A DNA stretch of 64,000 nucleotides, taken from Halostella limicola (lineage in GTDB: Archaea; Halobacteriota; Halobacteria; Halobacteriales; Natronoarchaeaceae). The stretch covers positions 434,001-498,000 of the forward strand of contig NZ_RCDI01000003.1 of assembly GCF_003675875.1 (NCBI RefSeq). The letters run 5' to 3'. The translations under genes were made by a program, and so were the position numbers. The notes beneath the pieces are model-generated. The model saw nothing but the letters and a program-made list of their open reading frames with translations, made no database searches and was not told where the DNA came from. How positions within the stretch are numbered: position 1 is the stretch's first letter; each line of letters begins with the position of its first letter. Of the stretch, positions 1 through 8,322 are shown one piece after another.

Positions 1-722
1 AGGTTTCCGGCCGTGACGGTCGCGGTCGTGACGGCCAGCGCGGTCAAGCCGACCGGCGCGCCGAAGAAGATGCCGAAGCAGACGTGGAGGACGGTGACGA
101 TCACGTGGTCGAACGGGCCGAGCGCCAGCAGGACGCCGACTACGTAGGCGACCCAGATCCGGCTCCCGACGCTGTCGACGGCGTTCAGCATGAACGACAT
201 CAGCGACACGAGCGCGCCGCCCGCGAACGCTTTGGCGAACTCGGCCGGTGGTCGCCGGTGGATGATCTCCTCCGCCGTCGTGGAGAGCACCTCCGCCGCC
301 GAAGCCGGGAGCGCACCCTCGACCGACAGCAGGAGCACGAACGGGACTCCGCCGACGAGATTGAACGCGAAGGTGAGCGTCCACAGACGGAGGATCGGCC
401 CCGTCGTCGATCGGACTCCGTCGTCTCTCTCGACCGCCGTCGCGATCGGATCGAAGAAGTTGTCGTTGAACAGTTCCGCTCGACCGACGACGAGAAACAC
501 CATGCCGACGCCGAACGCGAGCGCGCCGGCGACGTGAGCGACCTCGCCGAACTCGGGGTGGACTACGCCCTCGACGATGCCCAGCGCGAGGTGGCCGAAG
601 ACGATCGTGAACCCCGCGATGACGCCCGTCGAGACGAGTTCGAGGGTCGACTGGTCGAGGCGTCGTTCGCCTTCCTCCGCCGCGCGGTCGAAGATCTCGG
701 ACGGATCGGGGGCAACGGTCAC
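1..722 (-). CDS. Formate/nitrite (FNT) family transporter, C-terminus cut by window edge
   Basis: The gene reads leftward and runs off the window start, leaving about 240 codons. The chosen start is a GTG at 722, just before a soluble acidic N-terminus (VTVAPDPSEIFDRAAEEGER). After it come several hydrophobic helices with Gly-rich, FNT-like segments (FGHLALGIVEGVVHP, VVGRAELFNDNF, GGALVSLMSFMLN). FNT proteins are pentameric channels for small monovalent anions such as formate and nitrite; the substrate here cannot be told. The likely family-specific pore residues were not verified. A divergent gene (rnp3) starts 134 bases away. Confidence 0.75.
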   Translation of the reverse strand, partial: MTVAPDPSEIFDRAAEEGERRLDQSTLELVSTGVIAGFTIVFGHLALGIVEGVVHPEFGEVAHVAGALAFGVGMVFLVVGRAELFNDNFFDPIATAVERDDGVRSTTGPILRLWTLTFAFNLVGGVPFVLLLSVEGALPASAAEVLSTTAEEIIHRRPPAEFAKAFAGGALVSLMSFMLNAVDSVGSRIWVAYVVGVLLALGPFDHVIVTVLHVCFGIFFGAPVGLTALAVTTATVTAGN

Positions 723-856
723 GGTCGATCGACAACGGGGACGCCCAAAAACGCCGGAGACGACGGTCTGACAGGACGAAACAGGGACCTGTCCGTAACA
801 GGAGGCCGGCCCGCAGTTCCGCAACTGCAAAGGCCTGCCGCCGCGGTTGTCGGAGC

Positions 857-1561
857 ATGTACGAGGCGGTTCACGCCCACCCCGACGGCGACAGCACCGT
901 CGCTCGCCACGCCCGCACGGCCGGCGAGTACGGCTTCGAGGGGGTGGTCGTTCGCAACCACGGCGACGCCCGCGCCGACTACGACGCCGAGCGTATCGCC
1001 GACGAGTACGGCGTCGACGTCGTCGAGGGGCTGGAGGTCCGCGCCGACGACCCCGAGCAGGCGAGCGGCTACGTCGGCAACTACCGCCGGCAGGTGACGC
1101 TGCTCGCGCTCCACGGCGGGACCGCGGCGCTGAACCGCTTCGCCGTCGAGCACCCCCGGGTCGACGTGCTGGCCCACCCGATGGCGGGCAACGGCGACTT
1201 CAACCACGTGCTGGCGAAGGCCGCCCGCGACAACGGCGTCCGCGTCGAGTTCGACCTCTCGCCGGTCCTCCGCGCGACCGGCGGCGAGCGCGTGCAGGCG
1301 CTCGGCGACCTCCGGAAGCTCCGGGAGGTCGTCGAGCACTACGACGCGCCGTACGTCGTCAGCGCCGACCCGTTCTCGCACCTCCAGCTCCGCGCGCCGC
1401 GGGAACTGGTCGCCCTCGGTGAGGTGGTCGGGTTCTCCCGCGAGCAGGTCGCCGAGGGCCTCCGCGAGTGGGGCCGCCTCGCCGAGCGCAACCGGGAGCG
1501 CCAGTCCGAGTCGTTCATTGAGCCCGGGGTCGAACGGGGCAAGTATGAAGAAGACGATTGA
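857..1561 (+). CDS. rnp3: Ribonuclease P protein component 3 (Rpp30 homologue)
   Basis: The 234-residue product matches the archaeal Rpp30/Rnp3 family, a TIM-barrel-like protein subunit of RNase P that helps mature the 5' end of tRNA. Family-like stretches are visible: the start MYEAVHAHPDGDS, VDVLAHPMAGNGDFNH around residue 95-110, and YVVSADPFSHLQLRAPRE near 175. It is the first gene of an apparent operon with a methyltransferase, rnp2 and psmA; the next gene starts inside its last 17 bases. The acidic C-terminal tail is typical of haloarchaeal versions. I saw no clear TATA box directly upstream. Confidence 0.9.
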   Translation: MYEAVHAHPDGDSTVARHARTAGEYGFEGVVVRNHGDARADYDAERIADEYGVDVVEGLEVRADDPEQASGYVGNYRRQVTLLALHGGTAALNRFAVEHPRVDVLAHPMAGNGDFNHVLAKAARDNGVRVEFDLSPVLRATGGERVQALGDLRKLREVVEHYDAPYVVSADPFSHLQLRAPRELVALGEVVGFSREQVAEGLREWGRLAERNRERQSESFIEPGVERGKYEEDD

Positions 1562-2195
1562 CGAGCACGCCGAGCGCTTCAGCGAGAAGGCCGAGGAGTA
1601 CGACGAGAGCGAGTCGCAGGAGTACCGCGCCTGCGCCGACCTCGTGGTCGAACACGCGGCGCCGGACGCCGACGATACGGTCCTCGACCTGGGCTGTGGC
1701 ACCGGCGCTATCGCGCTGGCGCTGGCCCCCGACGCCGACCGCGTGATCGGCCGCGACATCAGCGAGGGGATGCTGGAGCAGGCCGAGCGGAAGGCCGCGG
1801 ACCGGGGCCTCGACAACGCCGAGTTCGGCGAGGGCCGATTCAGAGAGCCGGACGCGCCCACCGACGTCGACGTCGTCACCACGAACTTCGCCATGCACCA
1901 CCTGAGCGACGCCGAGAAGCGGGAGGCGATCGACGAGATCGCCGCCCTCGACCCCGACCGGTTCGTCCTCGGCGACGTGATGTTCTTCGGCGAACCCGAC
2001 CCCGACGCCCCGTTCTACAGCCCCGAGGTCGACGACCCAGCGACGGTCGGCGTTCTCTCCGACGCCCTGACCGACGCCGGGTTCGCGCTGACGGCCGTCG
2101 AGATGGTCCACGAGCAGGTGGGCGTGCTCGCGGCGGAGCGGGTCCCCGATTCCGCCGCGGTCGACGGCGCGGACGTCCCGAGCGCCGACGAATGA
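1545..2195 (+). CDS. Class I SAM-dependent methyltransferase in the RNase P operon
   Basis: This 216-residue protein has the Rossmann methyltransferase motif I (VLDLGCGTGAIALALAP, about residues 46-62), an acidic residue at the end of strand 2 (VIGRD) and a motif IV-like TNFAMHHLS segment. The substrate is unknown. The start at ATG 1545 was chosen because the family begins with an acidic helix (MKKTIDEHAERFSEKAEEYD). It overlaps the end of rnp3 by 17 bases, and its stop overlaps the start of rnp2 by four, so the three genes are probably translationally coupled. That position suggests, but does not prove, an RNA or ribosomal substrate. Confidence 0.85.
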   Translation: MKKTIDEHAERFSEKAEEYDESESQEYRACADLVVEHAAPDADDTVLDLGCGTGAIALALAPDADRVIGRDISEGMLEQAERKAADRGLDNAEFGEGRFREPDAPTDVDVVTTNFAMHHLSDAEKREAIDEIAALDPDRFVLGDVMFFGEPDPDAPFYSPEVDDPATVGVLSDALTDAGFALTAVEMVHEQVGVLAAERVPDSAAVDGADVPSADE

Positions 2196-2671
2196 AGCAC
2201 CTCCCGAAGCACCTGCGCCCGCGGTGGCGCTACCTCGCCGTCGGGATCGAGGCCTGGCCGGACGCCGGCATCGACCGCGGCGACTTCCAGCGCGAGCTCT
2301 GGTACGCCGCCCAGAACCTGCTTGGCGACGCCGGCAGCGCCGACGCCGACCTCACCGTGCTCGGCTTCGACTTCTCCGACGGCGTCGGGGAGACCGTCGT
2401 CCGCGTCCGCCACGGCCACGTCGACCCGGCGCGGGCGGCGCTCGCCTGCGTCGACGAGGTGAACGGCCACCCCGTCGGCGTCGCCGTCAGGGGCCAGAGC
2501 GGCACCATCCGAGGCTGTGAAGAAAAGTATTTAGGACGGCGTGGGGAACCATCCACGGAGAGAAAGGTCGTGTTCGAGAACGAGGAGCGGTCCGCAGTCG
2601 TGCGATCCGACGCGTACGACGTCCGGACCGACGCTGCGTTCGCGGGCGCGACGGAACTCGATTTCGAGTGA
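2192..2671 (+). CDS. rnp2: Ribonuclease P protein component 2 (Pop5 homologue)
   Basis: The 159-residue product matches archaeal Pop5/Rnp2, which pairs with Rpp30 in the RNase P holoenzyme and acts on the catalytic domain of the RNA. The N-terminus MKHLPKHLRPRWRYLAVGIE and the central DFSDGVGETVVRVRHGHVDPARAAL segment are typical. After about residue 105 comes a conserved VRGQSGTIRGCEEKYL segment, then a haloarchaeal C-terminal extension. It overlaps the preceding methyltransferase by four bases (ATGA) and is followed four bases later by psmA. Confidence 0.9.
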   Translation: MKHLPKHLRPRWRYLAVGIEAWPDAGIDRGDFQRELWYAAQNLLGDAGSADADLTVLGFDFSDGVGETVVRVRHGHVDPARAALACVDEVNGHPVGVAVRGQSGTIRGCEEKYLGRRGEPSTERKVVFENEERSAVVRSDAYDVRTDAAFAGATELDFE

Positions 2672-2675
2672 TACT

Positions 2676-3458
2676 ATGCAGGGACAAGCCCAACAGCAGG
2701 CATACGACCGGGGGATCACCATCTTCTCCCCGGACGGTCGCCTCTATCAGGTCGAGTACGCTCGCGAGGCGGTCAAACGCGGCACGGCGAGCATCGGCGT
2801 CCGGACCGCGGACGGCGTCGTGCTCGCGGTCGACAAGCGCATCCGCTCGCCGTTGCTCGAAGGCACGAGCGTCGAGAAGCTACACAAGGCCGACGACCAC
2901 GTCGGCATCGCGAGCGCCGGCCACGTGGCCGACGCCCGCCAGCTCATCGACTTCGCCCGCCGGCGCGCGCAGGTGAACCAGCTCCGCTACGGCGAGCCGA
3001 TCGGCGTCGAGTCGCTGACGAAGGACGTCACCGACCACATCCAGCAGTACACGCAGGTCGGCGGCGCCCGCCCGTTCGGTGTCGCGCTCATCATCGGCGG
3101 CATCGAGAACGGCGAGCCCCGCCTGTTCGAGACCGACCCCAGCGGCACGCCGTACGAGTGGAAGGCGCTGGCCGTCGGTGCCGACCGCGGCGAGATACAG
3201 GACTACCTCGAGGAGAACTACGAGGAGGGCGGCGACCTGGACTCGGGCATCTCCCTCGCGCTCGAAGCCCTCGCCTCGGTCAACGACGGCGAGCTCTCGC
3301 CGCAGGGCCTCGGCATGGCGACGGTCGACGCCGAGTCCGAGAGCTACATCCAGCTCACCGACGACGAGATCGAGGAGTACCTGACCGAGAACGACCTGCT
3401 GGCGGACGAGGACGCGACCGACGACGCGGCCGACGGCGGCGACGCGGACGAGGAGTGA
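2676..3458 (+). CDS. psmA: Proteasome alpha subunit
   Basis: The 260-residue protein is an archaeal 20S proteasome alpha subunit, forming the outer rings and gate of the core protease. The YDR gate motif and the alpha-type N-terminal helix are present (AYDRGITIFSPDGRLYQVEY, residues 9-28), with VKRGTASIGVR following. The start at ATG 2676 gives the usual Haloarchaea N-terminus (MQGQAQQQAYDRG); longer in-frame readings run into rnp2. The C-terminus is a long Asp/Glu-rich tail. It lies four bases after rnp2 and is probably co-transcribed with the RNase P genes. Confidence 0.95.
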   Translation: MQGQAQQQAYDRGITIFSPDGRLYQVEYAREAVKRGTASIGVRTADGVVLAVDKRIRSPLLEGTSVEKLHKADDHVGIASAGHVADARQLIDFARRRAQVNQLRYGEPIGVESLTKDVTDHIQQYTQVGGARPFGVALIIGGIENGEPRLFETDPSGTPYEWKALAVGADRGEIQDYLEENYEEGGDLDSGISLALEALASVNDGELSPQGLGMATVDAESESYIQLTDDEIEEYLTENDLLADEDATDDAADGGDADEE

Positions 3459-3496
3459 CGACGCCCGCCCGTCGAACCCGTCTCGCGGGAAACACC

Positions 3497-3502
3497 TTTT
3501 AA
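3497..3502 (+). promoter_or_regulatory. TATA box for the SBDS gene (leaderless)
   Basis: TTTTAA is centred about 25 bases before the ATG at 3525. Initiation would then fall at or next to the start codon, the normal arrangement for leaderless haloarchaeal genes. It suggests the SBDS gene also has its own promoter downstream of psmA. Confidence 0.5.
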
Positions 3503-3524
3503 CCGGGCCGCGTTACTCCACGGT

Positions 3525-4250
3525 ATGATTTCGCTTGAGGACGCGGTGACGGCACGACTCGAATCCCACGGGGCGCGGTTCGAGGTGCTCGTCGACCCCG
3601 ACGCCGCGCTGGAGATAAAGCGCGACGAGTTCGAGGGGGAGCTGGAGGACGTCATCGCCGCGGAGGACGTCTTCGAGAACGCGAGCCGGGGGGACCGTCC
3701 GGCCGAGAACGACCTCGAAGACGTGTTCGGGACGACCGACCCGCTGGAGATCATCCCGGAGGTCATCAAGCGCGGGGAGATCCAGATCACGGCCGACCAG
3801 CGCCGGGAGATGCAGGAGAAAAAGCACAAGCAGCTCGTCCAGCGCATCGCACGCAACGCCGTCAACCCTCAGATGGACGACGCGCCCCACCCGCCCGAGC
3901 GAATCGAGAACGCGCTGGAGGAAGCAGGGTTCACCGTCGACCCGATGGAGCCGGTCGAGAACCAGGTCGACGAGGCGCTCGACGACCTGCGGCCGGTCAT
4001 CCCCATCCGGTTCGACGAGGTGACCGTCGCGGTCAACGTCCCGCCGGACCACGCCGGCAGCGCCCAGGCGCAGATCCGCCAGTACGGCGACCTCGAACGC
4101 GAGGAGTGGCAGCCCGACGGATCGTGGATCGGCGTGCTCACCTTCCCCGCCGGCCTGCAGAACGACTTCTACGACACCGTGAACGAGCTGACGAGCGGCG
4201 AGGCGGAGACCCAGATCGTCCGCGACGAGGACGAGATCAGCACGCGCTGA
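3525..4250 (+). CDS. SBDS/Sdo1 ribosome maturation protein
   Basis: The 241-residue protein matches the SBDS family. In eukaryotes, SBDS with the GTPase EFL1 removes eIF6 from the 60S subunit; in archaea a related role with aEF2 and aIF6 is inferred. The FYSH domain (about 1-90) includes LEDVFGTTDPLEIIPEVIKRGEIQ, followed by QITADQRREMQEKKHKQL and the central and ferredoxin-like C-terminal domains (VIPIRFDEVTVAVNVPP near 165). It follows psmA by 66 bases, matching the known archaeal linkage of SBDS to proteasome and RNA-processing genes. Confidence 0.93.
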   Translation: MISLEDAVTARLESHGARFEVLVDPDAALEIKRDEFEGELEDVIAAEDVFENASRGDRPAENDLEDVFGTTDPLEIIPEVIKRGEIQITADQRREMQEKKHKQLVQRIARNAVNPQMDDAPHPPERIENALEEAGFTVDPMEPVENQVDEALDDLRPVIPIRFDEVTVAVNVPPDHAGSAQAQIRQYGDLEREEWQPDGSWIGVLTFPAGLQNDFYDTVNELTSGEAETQIVRDEDEISTR

Positions 4251-4343
4251 GGCGAGCGACCGGCGGCCGGAACGGCGCTCCGGTCTGTCGGTGATCGATA
4301 TTTCGAGCGAAAACGAATGCGAACGCGGGACCGAGTCGTCCGA

Positions 4344-4652
4344 CTATCCCTTCCGGAAGCCGACCATGAAGCCGCCGGTGAAGCCGACGCCGATCGAGAG
4401 CGTCGAGATGATCGGCTGGATCCAGCCGGGGTCCTCGACCTTCTCGCCGGTTTTCAGCAGGCCGTTCGAGAGCCGGTTCCAGTCGACCGAGAGGATCCCC
4501 TTCGCCTCGAGGAACTTGAACAGGGCCAGTTCGAGGCCGACGATGATGGCGAGGAGCTTGGCGATCTTCTTCGCCGCGAAGCCGATGACGGCTCCGATGA
4601 CGGCCCCGCTCCCGAACTCGAGGCCCAGTTGCTGCGGATCGAGTACTTCCAT
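4344..4652 (-). CDS. FUN14 family small membrane protein
   Basis: The 102-residue protein has three hydrophobic Gly/Ala-rich segments and matches the FUN14 family (GSGAVIGAVIGFAAKKIAKL near the N-terminus, ISTLSIGVGFTGGFMVGFRKG at the C-terminus). In eukaryotes FUNDC1 is a mitophagy receptor; the archaeal role is unknown. It converges on the SBDS gene with a gap of about 90 bases. Its start lies about 200 bases from the divergent hflX start. Confidence 0.85.
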   Translation of the reverse strand: MEVLDPQQLGLEFGSGAVIGAVIGFAAKKIAKLLAIIVGLELALFKFLEAKGILSVDWNRLSNGLLKTGEKVEDPGWIQPIISTLSIGVGFTGGFMVGFRKG

Positions 4653-4787
4653 ATCTGATAGGACGTGTCCTCGTTGTTATGAGTTTTGTGGGAAGGCCGA
4701 GAGGTCGCGCCTCCCGAGGCGCGCCGTCGGGTCGGCCGTTCGACCGAACTGTGGCCGTTCGGGGACCGGAGACGGCGGCGGCCCGAG

Positions 4788-4795
4788 TTTAAATA
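4788..4795 (+). promoter_or_regulatory. TATA box for hflX
   Basis: TTTAAATA at this position is a good match to the haloarchaeal TATA consensus. Initiation would fall near 4818-4822, leaving a short leader of about 30 bases before the ATG at 4851. Confidence 0.5.
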
Positions 4796-4850
4796 CGTCG
4801 AACGCGTACCTCCGGGAACGGGTGACCCCGACATCGCGAGCACGAGGACA

Positions 4851-6146
4851 ATGAAAGCGATAATCGCCAAACGCGTCGACTCCGGCACCGCCGACACCGA
4901 GGAGATCCGGGACCTGGCCCGCGCGGCCGGGTACACCGTGGTCGACGAGGTGACCCAGACACGCGAGGAGGACCCCGCGCTAGAACTCGGCGAGGGGAAG
5001 GTCGAGGAGCTCGCCCGGAAGGTCGAGCGGACCGGCGCCGGGACGGTCGTCTTCGACAACCGCCTCGGCCCCTACCAGACGTTCAACCTCGGGAAGAACC
5101 TCCCGGAGGGCGTCGAGGTGGTCGACCGCTTCACGCTCATCCTGGACATCTTCGGACAGCGCGCCCAGACGCGGAAGGCGCAGCTGCAGGTCGAACTCGC
5201 CGAACTGCGCTACGAACTGCCGCGCGCGGAGGCGAAAGCAAGCCTCGCCAAGCGCGACGAGCGCCCCGGCTTCATGGGGCTCGGCGAGTACGACGAGAGC
5301 CGCGAGCAGGACATCAAGGCCCGAATCAGCCGGATCAAGGACGAACTTGAGAAGATCGAGCAGACCGAGGAGCACCGGCGCGCCCAGCGCCGGGAGTCCG
5401 GGTTCGACCTCGTCGCGCTCGCCGGGTACACGAACGCGGGCAAGTCCACGCTGATGCGCCGCCTCGCGGCGGACCTGGACGTCGACGAGAACGAGGACCT
5501 CCACCCGGACTTGGACGAGACGGCCGAGTCCGAGGACCGGCTGTTCACGACGCTCGGCACCACGACGCGCCGGATGGACATGGACCGCCGGGACGTCCTC
5601 CTCACCGACACGGTCGGGTTCATCAGCGACCTCCCCCACTGGCTCGTCGAGTCGTTCAAGTCCACGCTGGACGAGGTGTACCAGGCCGACCTCGTCCTGC
5701 TCGTCGTCGACGTGAGCGAGCCGATCGAGGAGATCCGCGAGAAGCTCATCACCTGTCACGACACGCTGTACGAGCGCAATCAGGCGCCCATCGTCACCGT
5801 CCTGAACAAGATCGACGTGGTCGACCACGAGGAGCTCGCGGAGAAGCGCGAGGCGCTGTCCGCGCTCGCTCCCAACCCCGTCGCCGTCAGCGGCAAGGAG
5901 GGCATCAGCGTGGGCGAACTCCGGAACCGCATCGACCGCGAACTCCCCGACTGGGAGCGCGAGACGCTCGTCATGCCGATGACCGACGGGACGATGAGTG
6001 TCGTGTCGTGGCTCCACGACCACGCCCGCGTCGAGGACGTCACCTACGGCGACGGCGACGTGGCGATCGAGTTCGAGGCCCGGCCCGAAATCGTCGAGCA
6101 GTCCCGCGCGAAGGCGTCCGACCTGTCGATCCCGGAGTCGGCGTAG
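4851..6146 (+). CDS. hflX: GTPase HflX
   Basis: The 431-residue protein is an HflX-family translational GTPase, which in bacteria binds the 50S subunit and rescues stalled ribosomes. The N-terminal HflX domain includes the DNRLGPYQTFNLGKNLP stretch, followed by a coiled region. The GTPase domain carries G1 (GYTNAGKST, about residue 190-198), G3 (DTVGF, about 254) and G4 (NKID, about 319). The start at ATG 4851 is favoured over upstream in-frame codons because it follows the TATA box by a normal distance. It converges on the thioesterase gene with no gap: stop codons TAG and its complement abut. Confidence 0.92.
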   Translation: MKAIIAKRVDSGTADTEEIRDLARAAGYTVVDEVTQTREEDPALELGEGKVEELARKVERTGAGTVVFDNRLGPYQTFNLGKNLPEGVEVVDRFTLILDIFGQRAQTRKAQLQVELAELRYELPRAEAKASLAKRDERPGFMGLGEYDESREQDIKARISRIKDELEKIEQTEEHRRAQRRESGFDLVALAGYTNAGKSTLMRRLAADLDVDENEDLHPDLDETAESEDRLFTTLGTTTRRMDMDRRDVLLTDTVGFISDLPHWLVESFKSTLDEVYQADLVLLVVDVSEPIEEIREKLITCHDTLYERNQAPIVTVLNKIDVVDHEELAEKREALSALAPNPVAVSGKEGISVGELRNRIDRELPDWERETLVMPMTDGTMSVVSWLHDHARVEDVTYGDGDVAIEFEARPEIVEQSRAKASDLSIPESA

Positions 6147-6599
6147 CTACTCCGCGTTCTCTTCTCGCTCCGCTTTCACCGCCGCGTCGCGTAGCTTCTC
6201 GCCCCGCTCGCTCTCGACCGTCAGTTCCGGCACTTCCGTCGGCGACCCGTCCGCGTCGACGGCGACGAAGACGAACTGCGACTCGGTCGTCTGCTCGCGC
6301 TCGCCGGTCCTCGGGTTCTCCCGGAACGCTCGGATGCGCGTCTTCACGCTCGTGCGCCCCGACTCGTAGGCGTACGCCTCGACCACGACCACGTCGCCGG
6401 TCGGCACGGGCTTGCGGAAGTCCATGTGGTCGATGCTGGCCGTCACGCAGGATTCGCCCGCGTGGCGCATCGCCGTCATCGCGCCGACCTCGTCCATCCA
6501 CTTCATGACGTTGCCCCCGTGGGCCGTGCCGTAGTTGTTCGCGTGGTTCGGCTGCACGCGGTTGCGGTTCTCGATGTACGTGTCCAGCAGCGTCGACAT
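6147..6599 (-). CDS. Acyl-CoA thioesterase, hotdog fold (YciA/BFIT type)
   Basis: The 150-residue protein matches the acyl-CoA hydrolase family of hotdog thioesterases. Visible motifs are the N-terminal NHANNYGTAHGGNVMKWMDE segment, with its Asn-His-X-Gly-Gly core, and TASIDHMDFRKPVPTGDVV. It hydrolyses acyl-CoA to free acid and CoA; chain-length preference is unknown. The C-terminus is charged. It abuts the convergent hflX gene directly. Confidence 0.87.
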   Translation of the reverse strand: MSTLLDTYIENRNRVQPNHANNYGTAHGGNVMKWMDEVGAMTAMRHAGESCVTASIDHMDFRKPVPTGDVVVVEAYAYESGRTSVKTRIRAFRENPRTGEREQTTESQFVFVAVDADGSPTEVPELTVESERGEKLRDAAVKAEREENAE

Positions 6600-6644
6600 G
6601 GGACGGCCTTCGACGGCGCGAGGGAAAGGGCGTTCCGTCGACGC

Positions 6645-7652
6645 TCACTCGCGGTCCGCCGCCAGGCGGACGACCGCCGCCTCGGTCTCGGCGACGAGGT
6701 CGGCAACGACGTCTCCCGCCGATCGGACCTCGTCCGTCAGGCCCGCGCTCTGTCCGGCGAACAGCGCCATCTGGTCGACATCGCCCTCTACGCCGGGCGT
6801 CGCCAGCGCCTCGTCGTACCGCTCGATGGGGTCCCCGTCGGCCGATCTCGCGACGACCTCCTCCTCGCCCGGGCGGTCGCCCGGCAATGGTTCGCCCGCC
6901 GCCCGAAAGCGCTCGACCGTCTCGTTCTCGACGACGCGGTGCGGGGTCCCGGGCCACCCCTTCTCGAAGAGGTCGGTGTAGACCGTCTCCGTCTCGTCGG
7001 CGTCGGCCACGCGCTCGCGGTACGCGCGGTGGGCGTTCGCCTCCTCCGTGGCGAGAAAGCGCGTCCCCAGCCACGCGCCGTCGCCCCCGAGCGCCAGCGC
7101 CGCGGCGATCCCGCGACCGTCGGCGATGCCGCCGGCGGCGACGACCGGGACGTCGACGGCGTCGGCCACGCGCGGCACCAGCGGCATCGTCGCAACCTCG
7201 CTCTGAACGTGGCCGCCCGCCTCCCACCCCTGCGCAACCACAGCGTCGACGCCCGCCGCCTCGGCCGCCGCCGCTTCCGCCGCGCTCCCGACGGTCTGGA
7301 GGACGATCCCGCCCGCGTCGTGGATTCGGTCGACGTGCGCCGCCGCGTCGCCGAACGACAGCGAGACGATCCGAGCGCCCGCATCGAGGACGGCGTCGAG
7401 GTGTTCGTCGGTCGGATGTCGGGTCGTCGCCTCGTCGAGGACGAGGTTCACCGCGAACGGCCGGTCGGTCAGGTCGCGAGTGCGCTCGACGACGCGCCGC
7501 GTCTCCGCAAGGCTCCGCCACGTCACGGCGAGGTGGCCCAGTCCGCCGGCGTCCGACACCGCCGCGGCGAGTTCCGGACACGTCGCGCTCCCGATCGGCG
7601 CCTGCACGACGGGCTGGTCGATCCCCAGCAGATCGGTCAACTCGGTGTCCAT
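6645..7652 (-). CDS. Nitronate monooxygenase-like FMN enzyme
   Basis: The protein (335 residues from ATG 7652; an in-frame ATG at 7664 is possible) belongs to the nitronate monooxygenase/enoyl reductase family of FMN-binding TIM barrels. Evidence: VVQAPIGSATCPELAAAVSDAGG at the N-terminus, QGWEAGGH around residue 145, VPVVAAGGIADGRGIAAAL near 170 and GTRFLATEEANAH near 195. These match the flavin- and phosphate-binding strands of the family, including the catalytic-type His in AGGH. The true substrate in archaea is unknown. Confidence 0.85.
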   Translation of the reverse strand: MDTELTDLLGIDQPVVQAPIGSATCPELAAAVSDAGGLGHLAVTWRSLAETRRVVERTRDLTDRPFAVNLVLDEATTRHPTDEHLDAVLDAGARIVSLSFGDAAAHVDRIHDAGGIVLQTVGSAAEAAAAEAAGVDAVVAQGWEAGGHVQSEVATMPLVPRVADAVDVPVVAAGGIADGRGIAAALALGGDGAWLGTRFLATEEANAHRAYRERVADADETETVYTDLFEKGWPGTPHRVVENETVERFRAAGEPLPGDRPGEEEVVARSADGDPIERYDEALATPGVEGDVDQMALFAGQSAGLTDEVRSAGDVVADLVAETEAAVVRLAADRE

Positions 7653-7704
7653 GCTCCGTCCCACGGCGACCGAAGTGGAATATTTTCCGCCGGCGCGCCC
7701 GACG

Positions 7705-7712
7705 GTTTATAA
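7705..7712 (-). promoter_or_regulatory. TATA box for the nitronate monooxygenase-like gene
   Basis: On the minus strand this reads TTATAAAC. Initiation about 25 bases downstream would fall near 7680-7685, leaving a short leader before either ATG at 7664 or 7652. Confidence 0.5.
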
Positions 7713-7842
7713 GCGATCGGGCGGCGACGTCCGACGTGACCTGAGACCCGCCGCGGAGCGGCGAGCGGTCGCGCGACGCACCGCTCCGCGGGACGCCCGC
7801 GTCGCCTGTTCGCCATCTCCGCTTCGGGAAGCCGTGCGTCCC

Positions 7843-8322
7843 CTACTCCGGCGTCCGCTTCTCCTTCGAGACGACGCGCACGTCCTCGATGCCGGTGTCC
7901 GGGTACTGGCCGTCCGCGTCCTTCTCCGCGGCCTTCACCATGTCCCAGACGACGTTCAGTCCGGTCGTCACCCCCTCAAGCGCCTCCATCTCGCAGCCGG
8001 TCTTGCCCGTCGTCTCCACCGCGACTGTCAGTTCGATCCCGTCCTCCTCCACGTCGAACTCGGTGTCGACGTTCGTGATCGGGATCTGGTGGCACATCGG
8101 GATCGTCTCCCAGGTGTGTTTGACGGCCTGAACCGCCCCGACGCGAGCCGTCGCCAGCACGTCGCCCTTCTCGATCCCGTCCTCCCGGACGGCGTCGACG
8201 GTCGACGGCTGAAGGTGTATCCGGCCGCGTGCGACCGCCCGCCGCGCCGAGTCGGGCTTGTCGCCGACGTCGACCATCTGCACGTCGCCCTCGTCGTCCG
8301 TGTGGGTCAGGTCGTCACTCAC
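7843..8322 (-). CDS. moaC: Cyclic pyranopterin monophosphate synthase MoaC
   Basis: The 159-residue protein matches MoaC, which with MoaA makes cyclic pyranopterin monophosphate, the first intermediate of molybdenum cofactor. Motifs seen are the early (SARRAVARGRIHL), the metal/substrate region IPMCHQIPITNVDTEF, and KTGCEMEALEGVTTGLNVVWDM near 105-125. It overlaps the stop of the upstream NAD(P)HX repair gene by eight bases, so the two are probably co-translated. An Asp-rich N-terminal extension is haloarchaeal in style. Confidence 0.93.
   Translation of the reverse strand: MSDDLTHTDDEGDVQMVDVGDKPDSARRAVARGRIHLQPSTVDAVREDGIEKGDVLATARVGAVQAVKHTWETIPMCHQIPITNVDTEFDVEEDGIELTVAVETTGKTGCEMEALEGVTTGLNVVWDMVKAAEKDADGQYPDTGIEDVRVVSKEKRTPE

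Noticed and set aside
719-1894. Long open frame antisense to rnp3
   Set aside because: It is a reverse-strand shadow created by high GC. The plus-strand rnp3 has clear family motifs; the antisense product is Arg/Ser-rich with no family pattern.
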